Origin: CAWCKS01 sp963763485
Lineage (GTDB): Bacteria > Pseudomonadota > Alphaproteobacteria > Rhizobiales > Xanthobacteraceae
Direction: 5' to 3'
Assembly: GCA_963763485.1 (NCBI GenBank)
Contig: CAVXOW010000006.1
Location: 682,001 to 746,000 of the forward strand
Length of the DNA stretch: 64,000 bases
Positions 46,495 through 55,721 of the stretch are shown in pieces (the first letter of the stretch is position 1; the number at the start of each line of letters is the position of its first letter). The notes beneath the pieces were generated by a model, which saw only the letters and a list, made by a program, of their open reading frames with translations, did no database searches and was not told the origin of the DNA. Position numbers and translations under genes: made by a program.

Positions 46495-47268
46495 ATGAAT
46501 CCGAAGGGTAAGGTCTGCGTCGTCACCGGAGGCGCGAGCGGCATCGGCGAGGCGACAGCGCGCGCGTTTGCGAAAGCCGGCGCCAAGGGCGTGGTGGTCG
46601 CAGATCTCAACGGCGACAAGCTTGCAGCCGTGGCGCGCGATATCAACGGCCTCGCTGTCGTCACCGACGTCGCCAAGGAGGCCGACATCAAGGCGCTGGT
46701 CGCCGCGGCCGAGGCGAAATACGGCCCGGTCGATATCTTCTTCTCCAACGCCGGCATCTCCCGCAAGGGCCAGGAGGACGCCTCCGACGCCGATTGGGAC
46801 ATCAGCTGGCGCGTCCACGTGATGAGCCATGTGTTCGCAGCGCGCGCCCTGCTCCCCGGCATGCTGACCCGCGGCTCGGGCTACCTGCTCAACACCGCGT
46901 CGGCCGCCGGCCTGCTCGCCTCGCTGAACTCGATGCCCTATGGCGTGACCAAGAGCGCCGCGATCGCGCTCGCCGAGCATCTTGCGATTCAATATGGCGA
47001 CCGCGGCATCCGCGTCTCTGTGCTGTGCCCGCAGGCGGTGAAAACCGGCATGTCGACCGGCGGCCCGAGCGCCGCGCGCGTCGACGGCATCCTGATGCCG
47101 GACGACGTGGCGAAGATGGTGCTCGATGCGATGGAGGAGGAGCGCTTCCTGATCCTGTCGCATCCGACCGTGCAGGATTATTCCACGCGCAAGACGTCCG
47201 ATCGAAACCGCTGGCTGCACGGCATGCGCCGCCTGCGCGACAAGACCTACGGCAAGGTCGCGGGGTGA
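46495..47268 (+). CDS. SDR family NAD(P)-dependent oxidoreductase
   Basis: A 257-residue short-chain dehydrogenase: TGGASGIG at residues 11-18, NAGIS near 85-89, S136 and the Y149-x3-K153 pair. The ADLNG after beta-2 with an acidic residue favours NAD. GAGGGACCGAG precedes the ATG. It is 118 bases downstream of the MFS gene; substrate unknown. Confidence 0.93.
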   Translation: MNPKGKVCVVTGGASGIGEATARAFAKAGAKGVVVADLNGDKLAAVARDINGLAVVTDVAKEADIKALVAAAEAKYGPVDIFFSNAGISRKGQEDASDADWDISWRVHVMSHVFAARALLPGMLTRGSGYLLNTASAAGLLASLNSMPYGVTKSAAIALAEHLAIQYGDRGIRVSVLCPQAVKTGMSTGGPSAARVDGILMPDDVAKMVLDAMEEERFLILSHPTVQDYSTRKTSDRNRWLHGMRRLRDKTYGKVAG

Positions 47269-47292
47269 GCTGCGAAACACGCAAACTCTGAC

Positions 47293-47423
47293 CCGTCATC
47301 CTGAGGTGCGAGCGCAGCGAGCCTCGAAGGATGTGCGGCCCGGGCCGTCGCCCTTCGAGGGCCGCGTATCACGGGCAGCATTCTGGGAAGGGCTCGAGAC
47401 ACGCGGCCACCTCAGGGTGACGG
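47293..47423. repeat. Dispersed repeat with CCGTCATCCTGAGG / CTCAGGGTGACGG ends
   Basis: The element lies between convergent SDR and MarR genes. Its ends are inverted copies of the sequence also seen at 31216 and 50085, with an inner CTCGAAGG/CCTTCGAG pair. A likely bidirectional terminator. Confidence 0.7.
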
Positions 47424-47450
47424 TACGGACGTTGAGCCAGGGATCAACTA

Positions 47451-47906
47451 TCACCCCAGCGCCACGCTCGCCCCGTCCATCGCACGCTTCAACTCCGATG
47501 CCGCGCCCCCACCGAGCGTATCGCGTACCCGCGCCTGCGCCTGACGCCACAGCGGAAACGCCTTCTGCAACAGCGTCGAGCCCTTGGCCGTGATGCGCAC
47601 GGTACGGACGCGGCGGTCGGTGGCATCGTCCGCCAGCGTCACCAAGCCCGCCTTCACCAACGGCTGCAGGTCGCGCGTCACGGTCGAGGCATGTCGCCCG
47701 ACGCGTTGCGCCAGGGCGCCGAGCGAGACGCCGGCCTGCCCCTTGTTGCCAAGTGCATAAAGCCGCGCCAGCACGCCGAACTGCACCGAGGTCAGTCCTG
47801 ACGGCGCCATCGCAGCGTCGTAGATCAGCGTCAGCTGCCGCGCCAGCTGGCGCGCGCTCTGGCAAACGCAGCCGCTCATTTCCTGCACGTCGATCTTTTC
47901 GCTCAT
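47451..47906 (-). CDS. MarR family transcriptional regulator
   Basis: About 151 residues from ATG 47904-47906 (AGGAAC upstream). The winged-helix region is VSLGALAQRVGRHASTVTRDLQPLVKAGLV, followed by the basic wing DDATDRRVRTVRI. The N-terminus holds a CVC pair that could sense oxidants. It is divergent from the MATE exporter gene and two palindromes lie between them, so it very probably represses the exporter and itself. Longer upstream frames read through the operators and are rejected. Confidence 0.9.
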   Translation of the reverse strand: MSEKIDVQEMSGCVCQSARQLARQLTLIYDAAMAPSGLTSVQFGVLARLYALGNKGQAGVSLGALAQRVGRHASTVTRDLQPLVKAGLVTLADDATDRRVRTVRITAKGSTLLQKAFPLWRQAQARVRDTLGGGAASELKRAMDGASVALG

Positions 47907-47936
47907 CAGCAATGTTCCTGCGGCATGGGCCTTGTC

Positions 47937-47964
47937 TTGCTGTCTTTGCATATACAAGTATAAT
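47937..47964 (+). promoter_or_regulatory. Promoter of the MATE exporter gene
   Basis: TTGCTG at 47937-47942 and a perfect TATAAT at 47959-47964, spaced by 16 bases. The -10 box lies exactly between two palindromes, so bound regulator would block RNA polymerase. Confidence 0.6.
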
Positions 47965-47978
47965 ACTTGCATATGCAA
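47946..47978. promoter_or_regulatory. Twin MarR operators
   Basis: TTGCATATACAA (47946-47957) and the perfect palindrome TTGCATATGCAA (47967-47978) have centres 21 bases apart, two helical turns. This places two MarR dimers on the same face of the DNA, flanking the TATAAT box of the exporter promoter. Confidence 0.7.
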
Positions 47979-47995
47979 ATACAACAGGCAAAGTG

Positions 47996-49423
47996 ATGTC
48001 CTTTTCATCAACGATCGCCGCTGATACCCCGACCGCGGCAGCGCCCGTCGAGGCGCGCAGCGACGCAACAATATCTCCGGTCGCCGCGCGGCGCGAAGCG
48101 CTGCTGCATGGGCCGATCGTTCCCCTGCTCTTGAAGCTCGCGCTGCCGACCGTCGTGGTGCTCGCGGTGCAAACGCTGGTTGGCGTCGCCGAAACGTATT
48201 TCGTCAGCTTTCTCGGCACCGATGCGATAGCCGGCGTCGCGCTGGTGTTTCCGGTGCTGATGCTGATGCAGATGATGTCGAATGGCGGCATCGGCGGCGG
48301 CGTTGCCTCCGCCGTCGCCCGCGCGCTCGGCGCCGGCCGCAAGGCCGACGTCGATGCGCTGGTGCTGAACGCCTTCGTCATGGCGATCGTGCTTGGCGCG
48401 TTATTCACGATCGGCGAATTTTTGGGCGGGCGCGCACTTTATTCTGCACTCGGCGGCCATGGCGGTGCGCTGCAGGCCTCGCTTGGCTACGCGGACGTGG
48501 TGTTCGCCGGCGCTATCCTGGTGTGGATCGTCAGCCTGCTGTCGGCGGCGCTGCGCGGCGCCGGCAACACGCTGGTACCTGCCGCGATCACCTCGGGCGG
48601 CCTGTTCATCCTGCTGCCGCTATCGCCGCTGCTGATCTTTGGCTGGGGCCCGGTGCCGCGCTTCGGCGTCGCCGGCGCAGGTCTTGCGGTCGTAACGTAC
48701 TACCTCGTTGGGGCGTTGGTGCTGGTGCTCTACCTGCGCAGCAGCCGCAGCTCGCTAAAACTGTCGTTCGACCCGCGCCTGATCAAGACGCGGCTGCTCG
48801 GCGATATCCTGAAAGTCGGCGCGCTCTCCGCCTTCGGCACGGTGCAGTCGAACCTCACCGTCGTGCTTGTCACCGGCGCGGTCGGTTTGTTCGGTATCGA
48901 TGCCATCGCCGGCTACGGCATCGCCTCGCGGCTCGACTACATTCTCGTACCGCTGACGTTCGCAATGGGCTCGGCCGCGCTGACCATGGTCGGCGCCAAC
49001 ATGGGCGCCGGACAGATCGCTCGTGCCGAGCGCATCGCCTGGCTTGGCGGCCTGATCGCCGCCGGCGTGACCGAGACGATCGGCCTTGCCGCAGCGCTGT
49101 TTCCGCACGCGTGGCTGTCGCTGTTCTCGTCGGACCCCACCGTGATCGCCACCGGCACACAGTATCTTCACATCGTCGCGCCGTGCTACGGCGTATTCGG
49201 GCTCGGCATGCTGCTTTACTTCGCCGGCCAGGGCGCCGGCCACGTGCTGTGGCCATTCTTCGGCGGTACCGCACGGCTGGTCATCGCTGCCGTCATTGGG
49301 TGGATCGCGGTCAAGATGTTCGGCGCGGGTTTAGGCACCCTGTTCGCGATCGTTGCCGCCTCGTCGCTGGCTTTTGGCGGAGTGACCGCGGCGGCGCTCG
49401 CACTGAAGGGCTGGTCGCGTTAG
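47996..49423 (+). CDS. MATE family multidrug/Na+ antiporter
   Basis: A 475-residue membrane exporter with two MatE halves. The first starts at LLKLALPTVVVLAVQTLVGV and has YFVSFLGTDAIAGVALVFP; the second repeats near LLGDILKVGALSAFGTVQSN. ATG 47996 follows AGGCAAAG. It likely expels cationic or aromatic compounds, using Na+ or H+. MarR control is predicted from the twin operators just upstream. Substrate unknown. Confidence 0.92.
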   Translation: MSFSSTIAADTPTAAAPVEARSDATISPVAARREALLHGPIVPLLLKLALPTVVVLAVQTLVGVAETYFVSFLGTDAIAGVALVFPVLMLMQMMSNGGIGGGVASAVARALGAGRKADVDALVLNAFVMAIVLGALFTIGEFLGGRALYSALGGHGGALQASLGYADVVFAGAILVWIVSLLSAALRGAGNTLVPAAITSGGLFILLPLSPLLIFGWGPVPRFGVAGAGLAVVTYYLVGALVLVLYLRSSRSSLKLSFDPRLIKTRLLGDILKVGALSAFGTVQSNLTVVLVTGAVGLFGIDAIAGYGIASRLDYILVPLTFAMGSAALTMVGANMGAGQIARAERIAWLGGLIAAGVTETIGLAAALFPHAWLSLFSSDPTVIATGTQYLHIVAPCYGVFGLGMLLYFAGQGAGHVLWPFFGGTARLVIAAVIGWIAVKMFGAGLGTLFAIVAASSLAFGGVTAAALALKGWSR

Positions 49424-49494
49424 GCAGAGGGCTTGCAAATCGCTGGCGTTGATGCCCAACTGGCATCGCCAGCCAACAAGCTCGCGAAGCCGCC

Positions 49495-50073
49495 ATGACC
49501 GACATACCCACACTAACCCGCCCGCAGATGATCGAGGCCTTCGATCATCCGATCGGCTCGGTCGCGCGCACCGTTCCCGGCGGCGCCGTCGGCTGGAAGG
49601 GTGCGCTGACGCATATCCACATCGCGCCCGCCGCCAGCGAAGCGATGAAAGAACTCACCGAAGCCGAGTGCATCGCCGGCCGCGGGATTGTCGGCGACCG
49701 CTATTTCAAGGGCAACGGCACCTACTCGGCCAAGCCTGACTTCCGCGAGGTCTCGCTGATCGAGCAGGAGGTGCTCGATGCTCTCGCGCGCAACGACCCG
49801 CCGCTGCAGAGCGGGCCGATCCTGCTGGCGCCGCAAGAGCACCGCCGCAACCTCACCGTACGTGGTGTGCCGCTCAATCACCTCGTCGGCCGCCGCTTCC
49901 GTGTCGGCGATGTCATCCTGCGCGGCGGGCGTTTGAATTTTCCGTGCAAATATCTCGCCGACCTTTTGGGCAAGCCGGTGATGCTGCCGCTCTACAATCG
50001 CAGCGGCTTGAATTGCTCGATCGAGCACGGCGGCGTGATTCGGCCGGGCGATGCGATCGAGTTGATGGAGTAA
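49495..50073 (+). CDS. MOSC domain-containing protein
   Basis: A 192-residue MOSC (Moco sulfurase C-terminal) protein: GRGIVGDRYFKG, then DFREVSLIEQEVLDAL, GGRLNFPCKYLADL with the conserved Cys, and RSGLNCSIEHGGVIRPGD. These proteins carry persulfide sulfur or bind molybdenum cofactor; the reaction here is unknown. It follows the MATE gene by 71 bases. The three molybdenum-hydroxylase type proteins in this window fit a cell with active Moco metabolism. Confidence 0.9.
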   Translation: MTDIPTLTRPQMIEAFDHPIGSVARTVPGGAVGWKGALTHIHIAPAASEAMKELTEAECIAGRGIVGDRYFKGNGTYSAKPDFREVSLIEQEVLDALARNDPPLQSGPILLAPQEHRRNLTVRGVPLNHLVGRRFRVGDVILRGGRLNFPCKYLADLLGKPVMLPLYNRSGLNCSIEHGGVIRPGDAIELME

Positions 50074-50084
50074 CGAACCTCGAC

Positions 50085-50130
50085 CCGTCATCCTGAGGTG
50101 CGAGCTCTTGCGAGCCTCGAAGGATGACGG
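50085..50130. repeat. Dispersed repeat, short form: CCGTCATCCT / AGGATGACGG hairpin
   Basis: A compact copy with perfect 10-base ends and inner CTCGAAGG-type sequence, between convergent MOSC and PhoD genes. A probable terminator. Related to copies at 31216 and 47293. Confidence 0.75.
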
Positions 50131-50142
50131 ACGAAGGGCGTG

Positions 50143-51705
50143 CTACGAGCGCCGCTCCGCCAGCTTCCGCGACGCCCCGTCACCCGCCGGCATCAGATCG
50201 ATCGACCACAAGTTCGTATCGTCGACATCCTTCAGCGTTACCGTCATCACGCCGGTACGGCCGTCGATATCGACACGGCCGAAGAACTGCAGCCCAAAGC
50301 ACGGCGCGAGGTTCTCGCCCTGCTCGGCCGTGCAGCCCTTCTGGTAGCGCACCTGCGGGCCAAAGGTATTGTCGAGTTCGGCCGGGCCCCAGCTGCCGGC
50401 ATGCAGCGGGCCCGAGACGAACTCCCAGAATGGCGTGAAGTCGGAGAACACCGCGCGGTTCGGATCATAATAATGTGCCGCGGTGTAATGCATGTCGGCG
50501 GTGAGCCAGACCGTGTTGGTCACGCCGGATCGCTTCATCGCCGTCAGCAGGTCCGCGATCTCGACTTCGCGGCCGACCGGCGGGCCGTCGCCATGGGCAG
50601 GACCATCGGGACTGACGAGGCCTAGCGGCAGATCGGCGGCGATCACCTTCCACGTCGCCTTCGATGCGGCGAGTTCACGCTTCAGCCAGGCGACCTGCTT
50701 GGCTCCGAGCAACGGTGGCCGTTCGCTGTCGGGCCAGTTCGGGCCGCGATAGCTCCGCATATCGATCATGAACACATCAAGCAGCGGGCCGTAGCCGATC
50801 CTGCGATAGACCCGCCCCGGCTCGGCAATGGTCTGCCGCGTCGGCATGTATTCGTGGAAGGCGCGGCCGGCACGCGCGGCGAGCAACAGCGCGCTGCGGT
50901 CGGTGTAGCCGGCTTCATCGAGCACGCGGCTCGGCCACCAGTCGTTGGAAACCTCGTGATCATCCCACTGCGCGAGAACAGGCACCTCGGCATTGAAGGC
51001 GCGGACGTTGGCGTCGAGCAGATTGTATTTGTAGTTGCCGCGAAACTGGTTCAGCGTCTGCGCGATCTCGGATTTCTCCTCGGTGACGAGGTTGCGCCAG
51101 ATCTCGCCATCGGGCAGTTTTATTTCGCGCGGGATCGTGCAGTCTGCATAGATGCTGTCGCCGGAGTGAATGAAGAAGTCGGGACGGTTGTCGCGGATGG
51201 TGCGGAACGTGCGCATGCCGCCGCGCGAAACATCGATGCCCCAGCCCTGGCCTGCGGCATCACCGGACCAGGTGAACGAGATCGACCGCCGGTCCGTCGG
51301 CGCGGTGCGGAAGCGCCCGACCTGCGACTCGCCGATGATGGTCGGACTGCTGAGGTCCTGCAGGCTGACGCGATAAAAGATCTCCTCGCCGGCCGGCAAA
51401 TCTTCCAGCAGCACCTTTGCGGTGAGATCGCTCTCCGGCAGCGCGTCGGCAAAGGTCGCGTTGACGATGGTACTGAAGCTCTCGGTGGTCGAAGCTTCGA
51501 CCAGCATCCGCGCGGGGCGATCGGCGCGCGCCCACACCACAGCGGAGTCGACAGACACGTCGCCCGACTGCAGACCGTGCGTCAGCGACGGGCGATCGGC
51601 GGCGCGGCTGAGATAGGGTGCTGCGACCAGGCCGACGCTGCCGAGCGCGGCGCTCGCTGCGCCACCTGCCAGGAATCGCCGTCGCGTCGGGCCGCGTGCT
51701 GCCAC
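50143..51705 (-). CDS. phoD: PhoD-type alkaline phosphatase
   Basis: About 520 residues from GTG 51703-51705, with GGAG seven bases upstream. The Tat leader RRRFLAGGAASAALGSVGL implies export as a folded metalloenzyme. The PhoD core is visible: IHSGDSIYADC, AQWDDHEVSNDWW and WLTADMHYTAAHYY, which hold the Fe/Ca ligands. It releases phosphate from phosphomono- or diesters in the periplasm. The longer frame upstream overlaps the hydrolase gene and is rejected. No Pho box was seen in the 183-base divergent region. Confidence 0.9.
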   Translation of the reverse strand: MAARGPTRRRFLAGGAASAALGSVGLVAAPYLSRAADRPSLTHGLQSGDVSVDSAVVWARADRPARMLVEASTTESFSTIVNATFADALPESDLTAKVLLEDLPAGEEIFYRVSLQDLSSPTIIGESQVGRFRTAPTDRRSISFTWSGDAAGQGWGIDVSRGGMRTFRTIRDNRPDFFIHSGDSIYADCTIPREIKLPDGEIWRNLVTEEKSEIAQTLNQFRGNYKYNLLDANVRAFNAEVPVLAQWDDHEVSNDWWPSRVLDEAGYTDRSALLLAARAGRAFHEYMPTRQTIAEPGRVYRRIGYGPLLDVFMIDMRSYRGPNWPDSERPPLLGAKQVAWLKRELAASKATWKVIAADLPLGLVSPDGPAHGDGPPVGREVEIADLLTAMKRSGVTNTVWLTADMHYTAAHYYDPNRAVFSDFTPFWEFVSGPLHAGSWGPAELDNTFGPQVRYQKGCTAEQGENLAPCFGLQFFGRVDIDGRTGVMTVTLKDVDDTNLWSIDLMPAGDGASRKLAERRS

Positions 51706-51888
51706 TCGTCGCTCCAACAAGGTGATTCGTTGGCGCGACCGTGCATGCGTTGTTTGACTCCCCGCCGAAGGATTCGCGACAACGCTGTGACTCCCGGTTC
51801 CCGCATGGCGTGGCTGCTTGCGCAGGCGTCGCTTTCGCGACTCGGCTTGTGTACCAATCGAGGGCAGCAAGCCTTGAGGAGCAAAACA

Positions 51889-52839
51889 ATGAGCGCCGGC
51901 AAACGCCTCCCCGGGACCCCCGAACCGATGCACCACTGGAAAGGTGCCGGCGGCGTCATCATTGCCGGCGATTCCTGGGGCGATCCGAACGGACCGCTGG
52001 TGTTGCTGCAGCATGGCGGCGGCCAGACCCGCCACGCCTGGAAGGGCGCCGGCGTGCATCTCGGCAAAGCCGGCTACCACGCGGTCGCGTTCGACGCCCG
52101 CGGCCATGGCGATTCGAGCTGGGCCGAGAACGGCGACTACGGCCAGGACGCCATGGTCGATGATCTGATCTGCGTCATTCAAGCGCTCGGCAATCGCCGT
52201 CCCGTGCTGGTCGGCGCGTCGATGGGCGGCGGCACCAGCCTGACCGCGGTCGGCGAGGATCGCGTCGACGCCACCGCGCTGGTGCTGGTCGACATCGCCC
52301 ACCGCGTCGAGCCCGAAGGCGTCAAGAAAATCCGCGCCTTCATGGGCCAGAAGCCCGACGGCTTCGAGTCGCTCGAAGAAGTCGCCGCAGCAATCGCGAG
52401 CTACCAGCCGCACCGCCAGCGCAAGCGCAATCTCGATGGGCTGGCCAAGAACGTTCGCCTCGCCGACAACGGCAAATATCGCTGGCACTGGGATCCGAAA
52501 TTCCACACCGGCATTCGCGACGTGCCAAAGCGGCAGCAGCGCATGGAAGCCTGCGTGCGCGCCTTAAGCCTGCCGACGCTTTTGGTGCGCGGCGGGCTCT
52601 CGGACATTCTCAGTGAAGAAGGCGCGGCGGAATTTCTGAAGCTCTATCCGCGCGCGGAATACGTCAACGTCACCGGCGCAGGCCACATGGTGGCCGGCGA
52701 CCGCAACGACATCTTCGCGGGCGCGGTGATCGAATTCCTGCACCGCGTGGTGCCGGTCGGCCGCGCGCCGGCACAGCCGCCGCATCCGGCCTCACCGCAT
52801 CACGTTGGCCCGCCGGGCGACGTGAATGACGTGCCGTAG
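51889..52839 (+). CDS. Alpha/beta hydrolase
   Basis: A 316-residue hydrolase starting at ATG 51889 with GAGGAG upstream. The oxyanion region is LLQHGGGQTRHAW, the nucleophile S111 lies in LVGASMGGG, and the catalytic His is in TGAGHMVAGD. This is the epoxide hydrolase/haloperoxidase-like branch; substrate unknown. The C-terminus adds a Pro/His-rich tail of about 20 residues (APAQPPHPASPHHVGPPGD) that looks unstructured. It diverges from the phoD-type gene. Confidence 0.9.
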   Translation: MSAGKRLPGTPEPMHHWKGAGGVIIAGDSWGDPNGPLVLLQHGGGQTRHAWKGAGVHLGKAGYHAVAFDARGHGDSSWAENGDYGQDAMVDDLICVIQALGNRRPVLVGASMGGGTSLTAVGEDRVDATALVLVDIAHRVEPEGVKKIRAFMGQKPDGFESLEEVAAAIASYQPHRQRKRNLDGLAKNVRLADNGKYRWHWDPKFHTGIRDVPKRQQRMEACVRALSLPTLLVRGGLSDILSEEGAAEFLKLYPRAEYVNVTGAGHMVAGDRNDIFAGAVIEFLHRVVPVGRAPAQPPHPASPHHVGPPGDVNDVP

Positions 52840-52843
52840 TTGC

Positions 52844-52927
52844 CGTCATTGCGAGCGAAGCGAAGCAATCCAGGGGCCGCAGCACCTGACTCTGGATTGC
52901 TTCGTCGCTTCGCTCCTCGCAATGACG
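52844..52927. repeat. Dispersed inverted repeat CGTCATTGCGAGCG / CGCTCCTCGCAATGACG
   Basis: Near-perfect arms (CGTCATTGCGAGCGAAGCGA and its inverse) enclose CAATCCAG-type inner arms. It lies between convergent hydrolase and ppc genes, a probable terminator. The sequence is a very common intergenic repeat of this bacterial group (recalled). Confidence 0.8.
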
Positions 52928-52931
52928 AAAT

Positions 52932-55700
52932 CTACCCGCTGTTCCTCAACCCCGCGGAAATCCCGTTGATCGTGAGCTGGATGCCGCGCAGCACCTGCTC
53001 GTCCTCACCGCGCAAGCGATGCGCTTTCAGCAACTCCACCTGCACGTGGTTCAGTGGATCCATGTAGGGGAAGCGGTTGCGGATCGAGCGCTCGAGCTGC
53101 GGGTTCGCCTCGAGCAGGCGCTCCTGCCCCATGATGCCGAGCAGCACGTCGATGGTGGCGTGCCACTCGACGCGGATGCGCGAGAAGATCTCGTTGCGCA
53201 AGTCGACGTCGGGCACGAGATCGGCATAGCGCGAGGCGATCGCGATGTTGCTCTTGGCGAGCACCATGTCCATGTTCGACAGCAAGGAGCGGAAGAACCC
53301 CCACTCGCGATAAAGCTCCTGCAGGAATGGCATGCCCTTGTCAGGGTGCTCGGCGATCCAGGCGTCGACCGCGCTGCCAAAGCCGTACCAGCCGGGCAGC
53401 ATCACCCGGCATTGCGCCCAGCTGAACACCCAGGGGATCGCGCGCAGGTCCTCGATCCGGCGCGTGCTCTTGCGCGAGGCGGGACGGCTGCCGATGTTGA
53501 GCGTCGCGATCTCGCTGATCACGGTCGACGCCCAGAAATAATCGACGAAGCCGTCGGTCTCGTAGACCAGCGCGCGGTACGCGGCATAAGCCAGCGACGA
53601 CAGCTCTTCCATCGCATCGAGATAATCGGGCCGCGGCGCGCTGTGCCGCGGCTGCAGCAGGCTCGCCTCCAGCGTCGCGGCGACCAGCGTTTCCAGATTG
53701 CCGCGACCGACTTCGGCGTTGGAGTACTTGCTCGAAATGATCTCACCCTGCTCGGTGATGCGGATCTGCCCGTTCACCGCGCCGCCCGGCTGCGCCAGAA
53801 TCGCGTCGTAGCTCGGCCCGCCGCCGCGGCCGACCGAGCCGCCGCGGCCGTGGAACAGGCGCAAGCGCACGCCGTGACGTTCGAACACGTCGACCAGCTT
53901 GATCTCGGCCTTGTACAGCTCCCAGCCCGAGGTGAGGAAGCCGCCGTCCTTGTTGCTGTCGGAATAGCCGAGCATCACCTCCTGCAGGCCGCCGCGGCTG
54001 TCGACGAGGCGACGATAAGTGGGCATCGCCAGTAGCCGGTCCATGATGCCGGCACAGTGCCTTAAGTCATCGATGGTCTCGAACAGCGGCACGATGTTGA
54101 GTTTGCTTTGTCCCTTCGCATCGACGAGGCCCGACTCCTTCAGCAGCAGCGCGACCTCGAGCAGGTCGGAGGCGCCTGTCGTCATCGAGATGATGCATTG
54201 GGTAATCACCGCCTCGCCGTAAGCCTTGTGCGCTTCGGCGACCGCCTTGAACACGTTGAGCTCGCCGACCGTCTCCTCGCTGTACTGCAGGAACGGCGAG
54301 ACCAGCGGCCGCGCCGTTTCGAGCTCGCGCACCAGCAGCGCGACGCGCCCCTCCTCTGAGAGCTCAATGTAGTTCGTGCCCGGCGCTGTCGCCTCGAACA
54401 GCTCCGCCACGGTGCGCTCATGCACGGCAGAGTTCTGCCTGACGTCGAGTGTCGCGAGATGGAAGCCAAATGCCGCGACCGCACCGCGCAGCGTGCGCAG
54501 CCGCCCGCGCGCGATGGCGCGCGAATTGTCGCCGATCAGCGCCCGGTGCAGCACGTCGAGATCGGCCTTCAGCTCGGCCGCCGTAGCATAAGGCTCGGCC
54601 TGCCCGACGGCCGGCCGGCGCACATCGATGTTGAGCCGATGCGCCGTTGCCGCGAGCCGCGCGAAAATGCCGGTGACCGCGAGACGATAGGGCTCGCCCT
54701 GCCGGTGCGGCGAGGTATCCGGCGATTTTTTCGCGAGCGCCTTCAGTTCATCGGACGTATCAGAGAGATAGGCGGCGAGCGACAGCTCCGCGCCGAGCTC
54801 GTTGATCTCCTCGAGATAGAAGCGAAACACCCGGCTGGCCTGCATGTGCAACGCGCCGCGCAGCACGTCGGCGGTGACGAACGGATTGCCGTCGCGATCG
54901 CCACCGATCCAGCTGCCCATCTTGAGGAACGACAGCTGATCGTCGTTGGCGCGCCGGTCTTCCGCCAGCAGCCGATCCTCCACCGCGCCGTGCAGGCGCG
55001 GGACTTCGCGCAAGAACGTGTAGTCATAGAACGACAGGCCGTTGGCGACTTCGTCGAGCACGGTGAGCTTGGTGCGCCGAAGCAGGTTGGTCTTCCACAG
55101 CGTCAGCACCTCGCGCCGCAGCTGCTCCTCGGTCGCCTCGAATTCGTCGGGCGTGAGCTGCATGCGCTCGCGCTGGTACAGCAGCGCTGCGATCGCCATC
55201 TCGCGGTCAATCGTGCTCTTGCGCCGCACTTCGGTCGGATGCGCGGTCAATACCGGGCTGATCTGCGCGTCGCTGAAGAACCGGCGCAGGTCGGCGGCAC
55301 TGATGCCGGCCTCACGGGCGCGGCCGATTGCGCCGGCAATCGTCGTGGGTGGCGGCGAACCACCGGCCAGTTTTTGAGCGCGCACCTGGCGGATATGGTT
55401 CTGGTCTTCGGCGATGTTGGCGAGATGGGAGAAATAGCTGAAGGCACGCACGATGCTCAGCGTGTCGTCGATCGACATGCCATCGAGAATCTCTTCCAGT
55501 TCGCGCCGCGCCGGTTTGTCGTCGTCGCGATGAAAGCGCACCGAGGTTTGGCGGATCTTTTCCACCAGCTCGAACACCGCGCCGCCCTCCTGGTCGCGCA
55601 CGGTGTCGCCGAGGAAGCGGCCGAGCAGGCGGATATCGGCGCGCAGCCGTGCGTCGTCATCGGCGGGGGCGGCGTTGCGGTCGGCAGTGACCTTGTCCAT
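52932..55700 (-). CDS. ppc: Phosphoenolpyruvate carboxylase
   Basis: A 922-residue PEP carboxylase, the usual length. The catalytic His is H154 in VLTAHPTEVRRKS; other signatures are GYSDSNKDGGFLTS, LFHGRGGSVGRGGG and FSWAQCRVMLPGWYG. The C-terminus ends in GLRNSG, close to the canonical RNTG. The enzyme adds bicarbonate to PEP to make oxaloacetate, feeding the TCA cycle. ATG 55700 has only a weak ribosome site. The RidA gene ends... upstream on the same strand, 21 bases before this ATG, so both are likely co-transcribed. Confidence 0.97.
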   Translation of the reverse strand: MDKVTADRNAAPADDDARLRADIRLLGRFLGDTVRDQEGGAVFELVEKIRQTSVRFHRDDDKPARRELEEILDGMSIDDTLSIVRAFSYFSHLANIAEDQNHIRQVRAQKLAGGSPPPTTIAGAIGRAREAGISAADLRRFFSDAQISPVLTAHPTEVRRKSTIDREMAIAALLYQRERMQLTPDEFEATEEQLRREVLTLWKTNLLRRTKLTVLDEVANGLSFYDYTFLREVPRLHGAVEDRLLAEDRRANDDQLSFLKMGSWIGGDRDGNPFVTADVLRGALHMQASRVFRFYLEEINELGAELSLAAYLSDTSDELKALAKKSPDTSPHRQGEPYRLAVTGIFARLAATAHRLNIDVRRPAVGQAEPYATAAELKADLDVLHRALIGDNSRAIARGRLRTLRGAVAAFGFHLATLDVRQNSAVHERTVAELFEATAPGTNYIELSEEGRVALLVRELETARPLVSPFLQYSEETVGELNVFKAVAEAHKAYGEAVITQCIISMTTGASDLLEVALLLKESGLVDAKGQSKLNIVPLFETIDDLRHCAGIMDRLLAMPTYRRLVDSRGGLQEVMLGYSDSNKDGGFLTSGWELYKAEIKLVDVFERHGVRLRLFHGRGGSVGRGGGPSYDAILAQPGGAVNGQIRITEQGEIISSKYSNAEVGRGNLETLVAATLEASLLQPRHSAPRPDYLDAMEELSSLAYAAYRALVYETDGFVDYFWASTVISEIATLNIGSRPASRKSTRRIEDLRAIPWVFSWAQCRVMLPGWYGFGSAVDAWIAEHPDKGMPFLQELYREWGFFRSLLSNMDMVLAKSNIAIASRYADLVPDVDLRNEIFSRIRVEWHATIDVLLGIMGQERLLEANPQLERSIRNRFPYMDPLNHVQVELLKAHRLRGEDEQVLRGIQLTINGISAGLRNSG

Positions 55701-55721
55701 GTGCGCTCGAAAAAAATCCGA

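Noticed and set aside
47907..48071. Upstream extension of MarR
   Set aside because: It would translate the operators and the MATE start region.
50854..51888. 5' extension of the alpha/beta hydrolase frame
   Set aside because: Antisense to the phosphatase gene; ATG 51889 has GAGGAG upstream.
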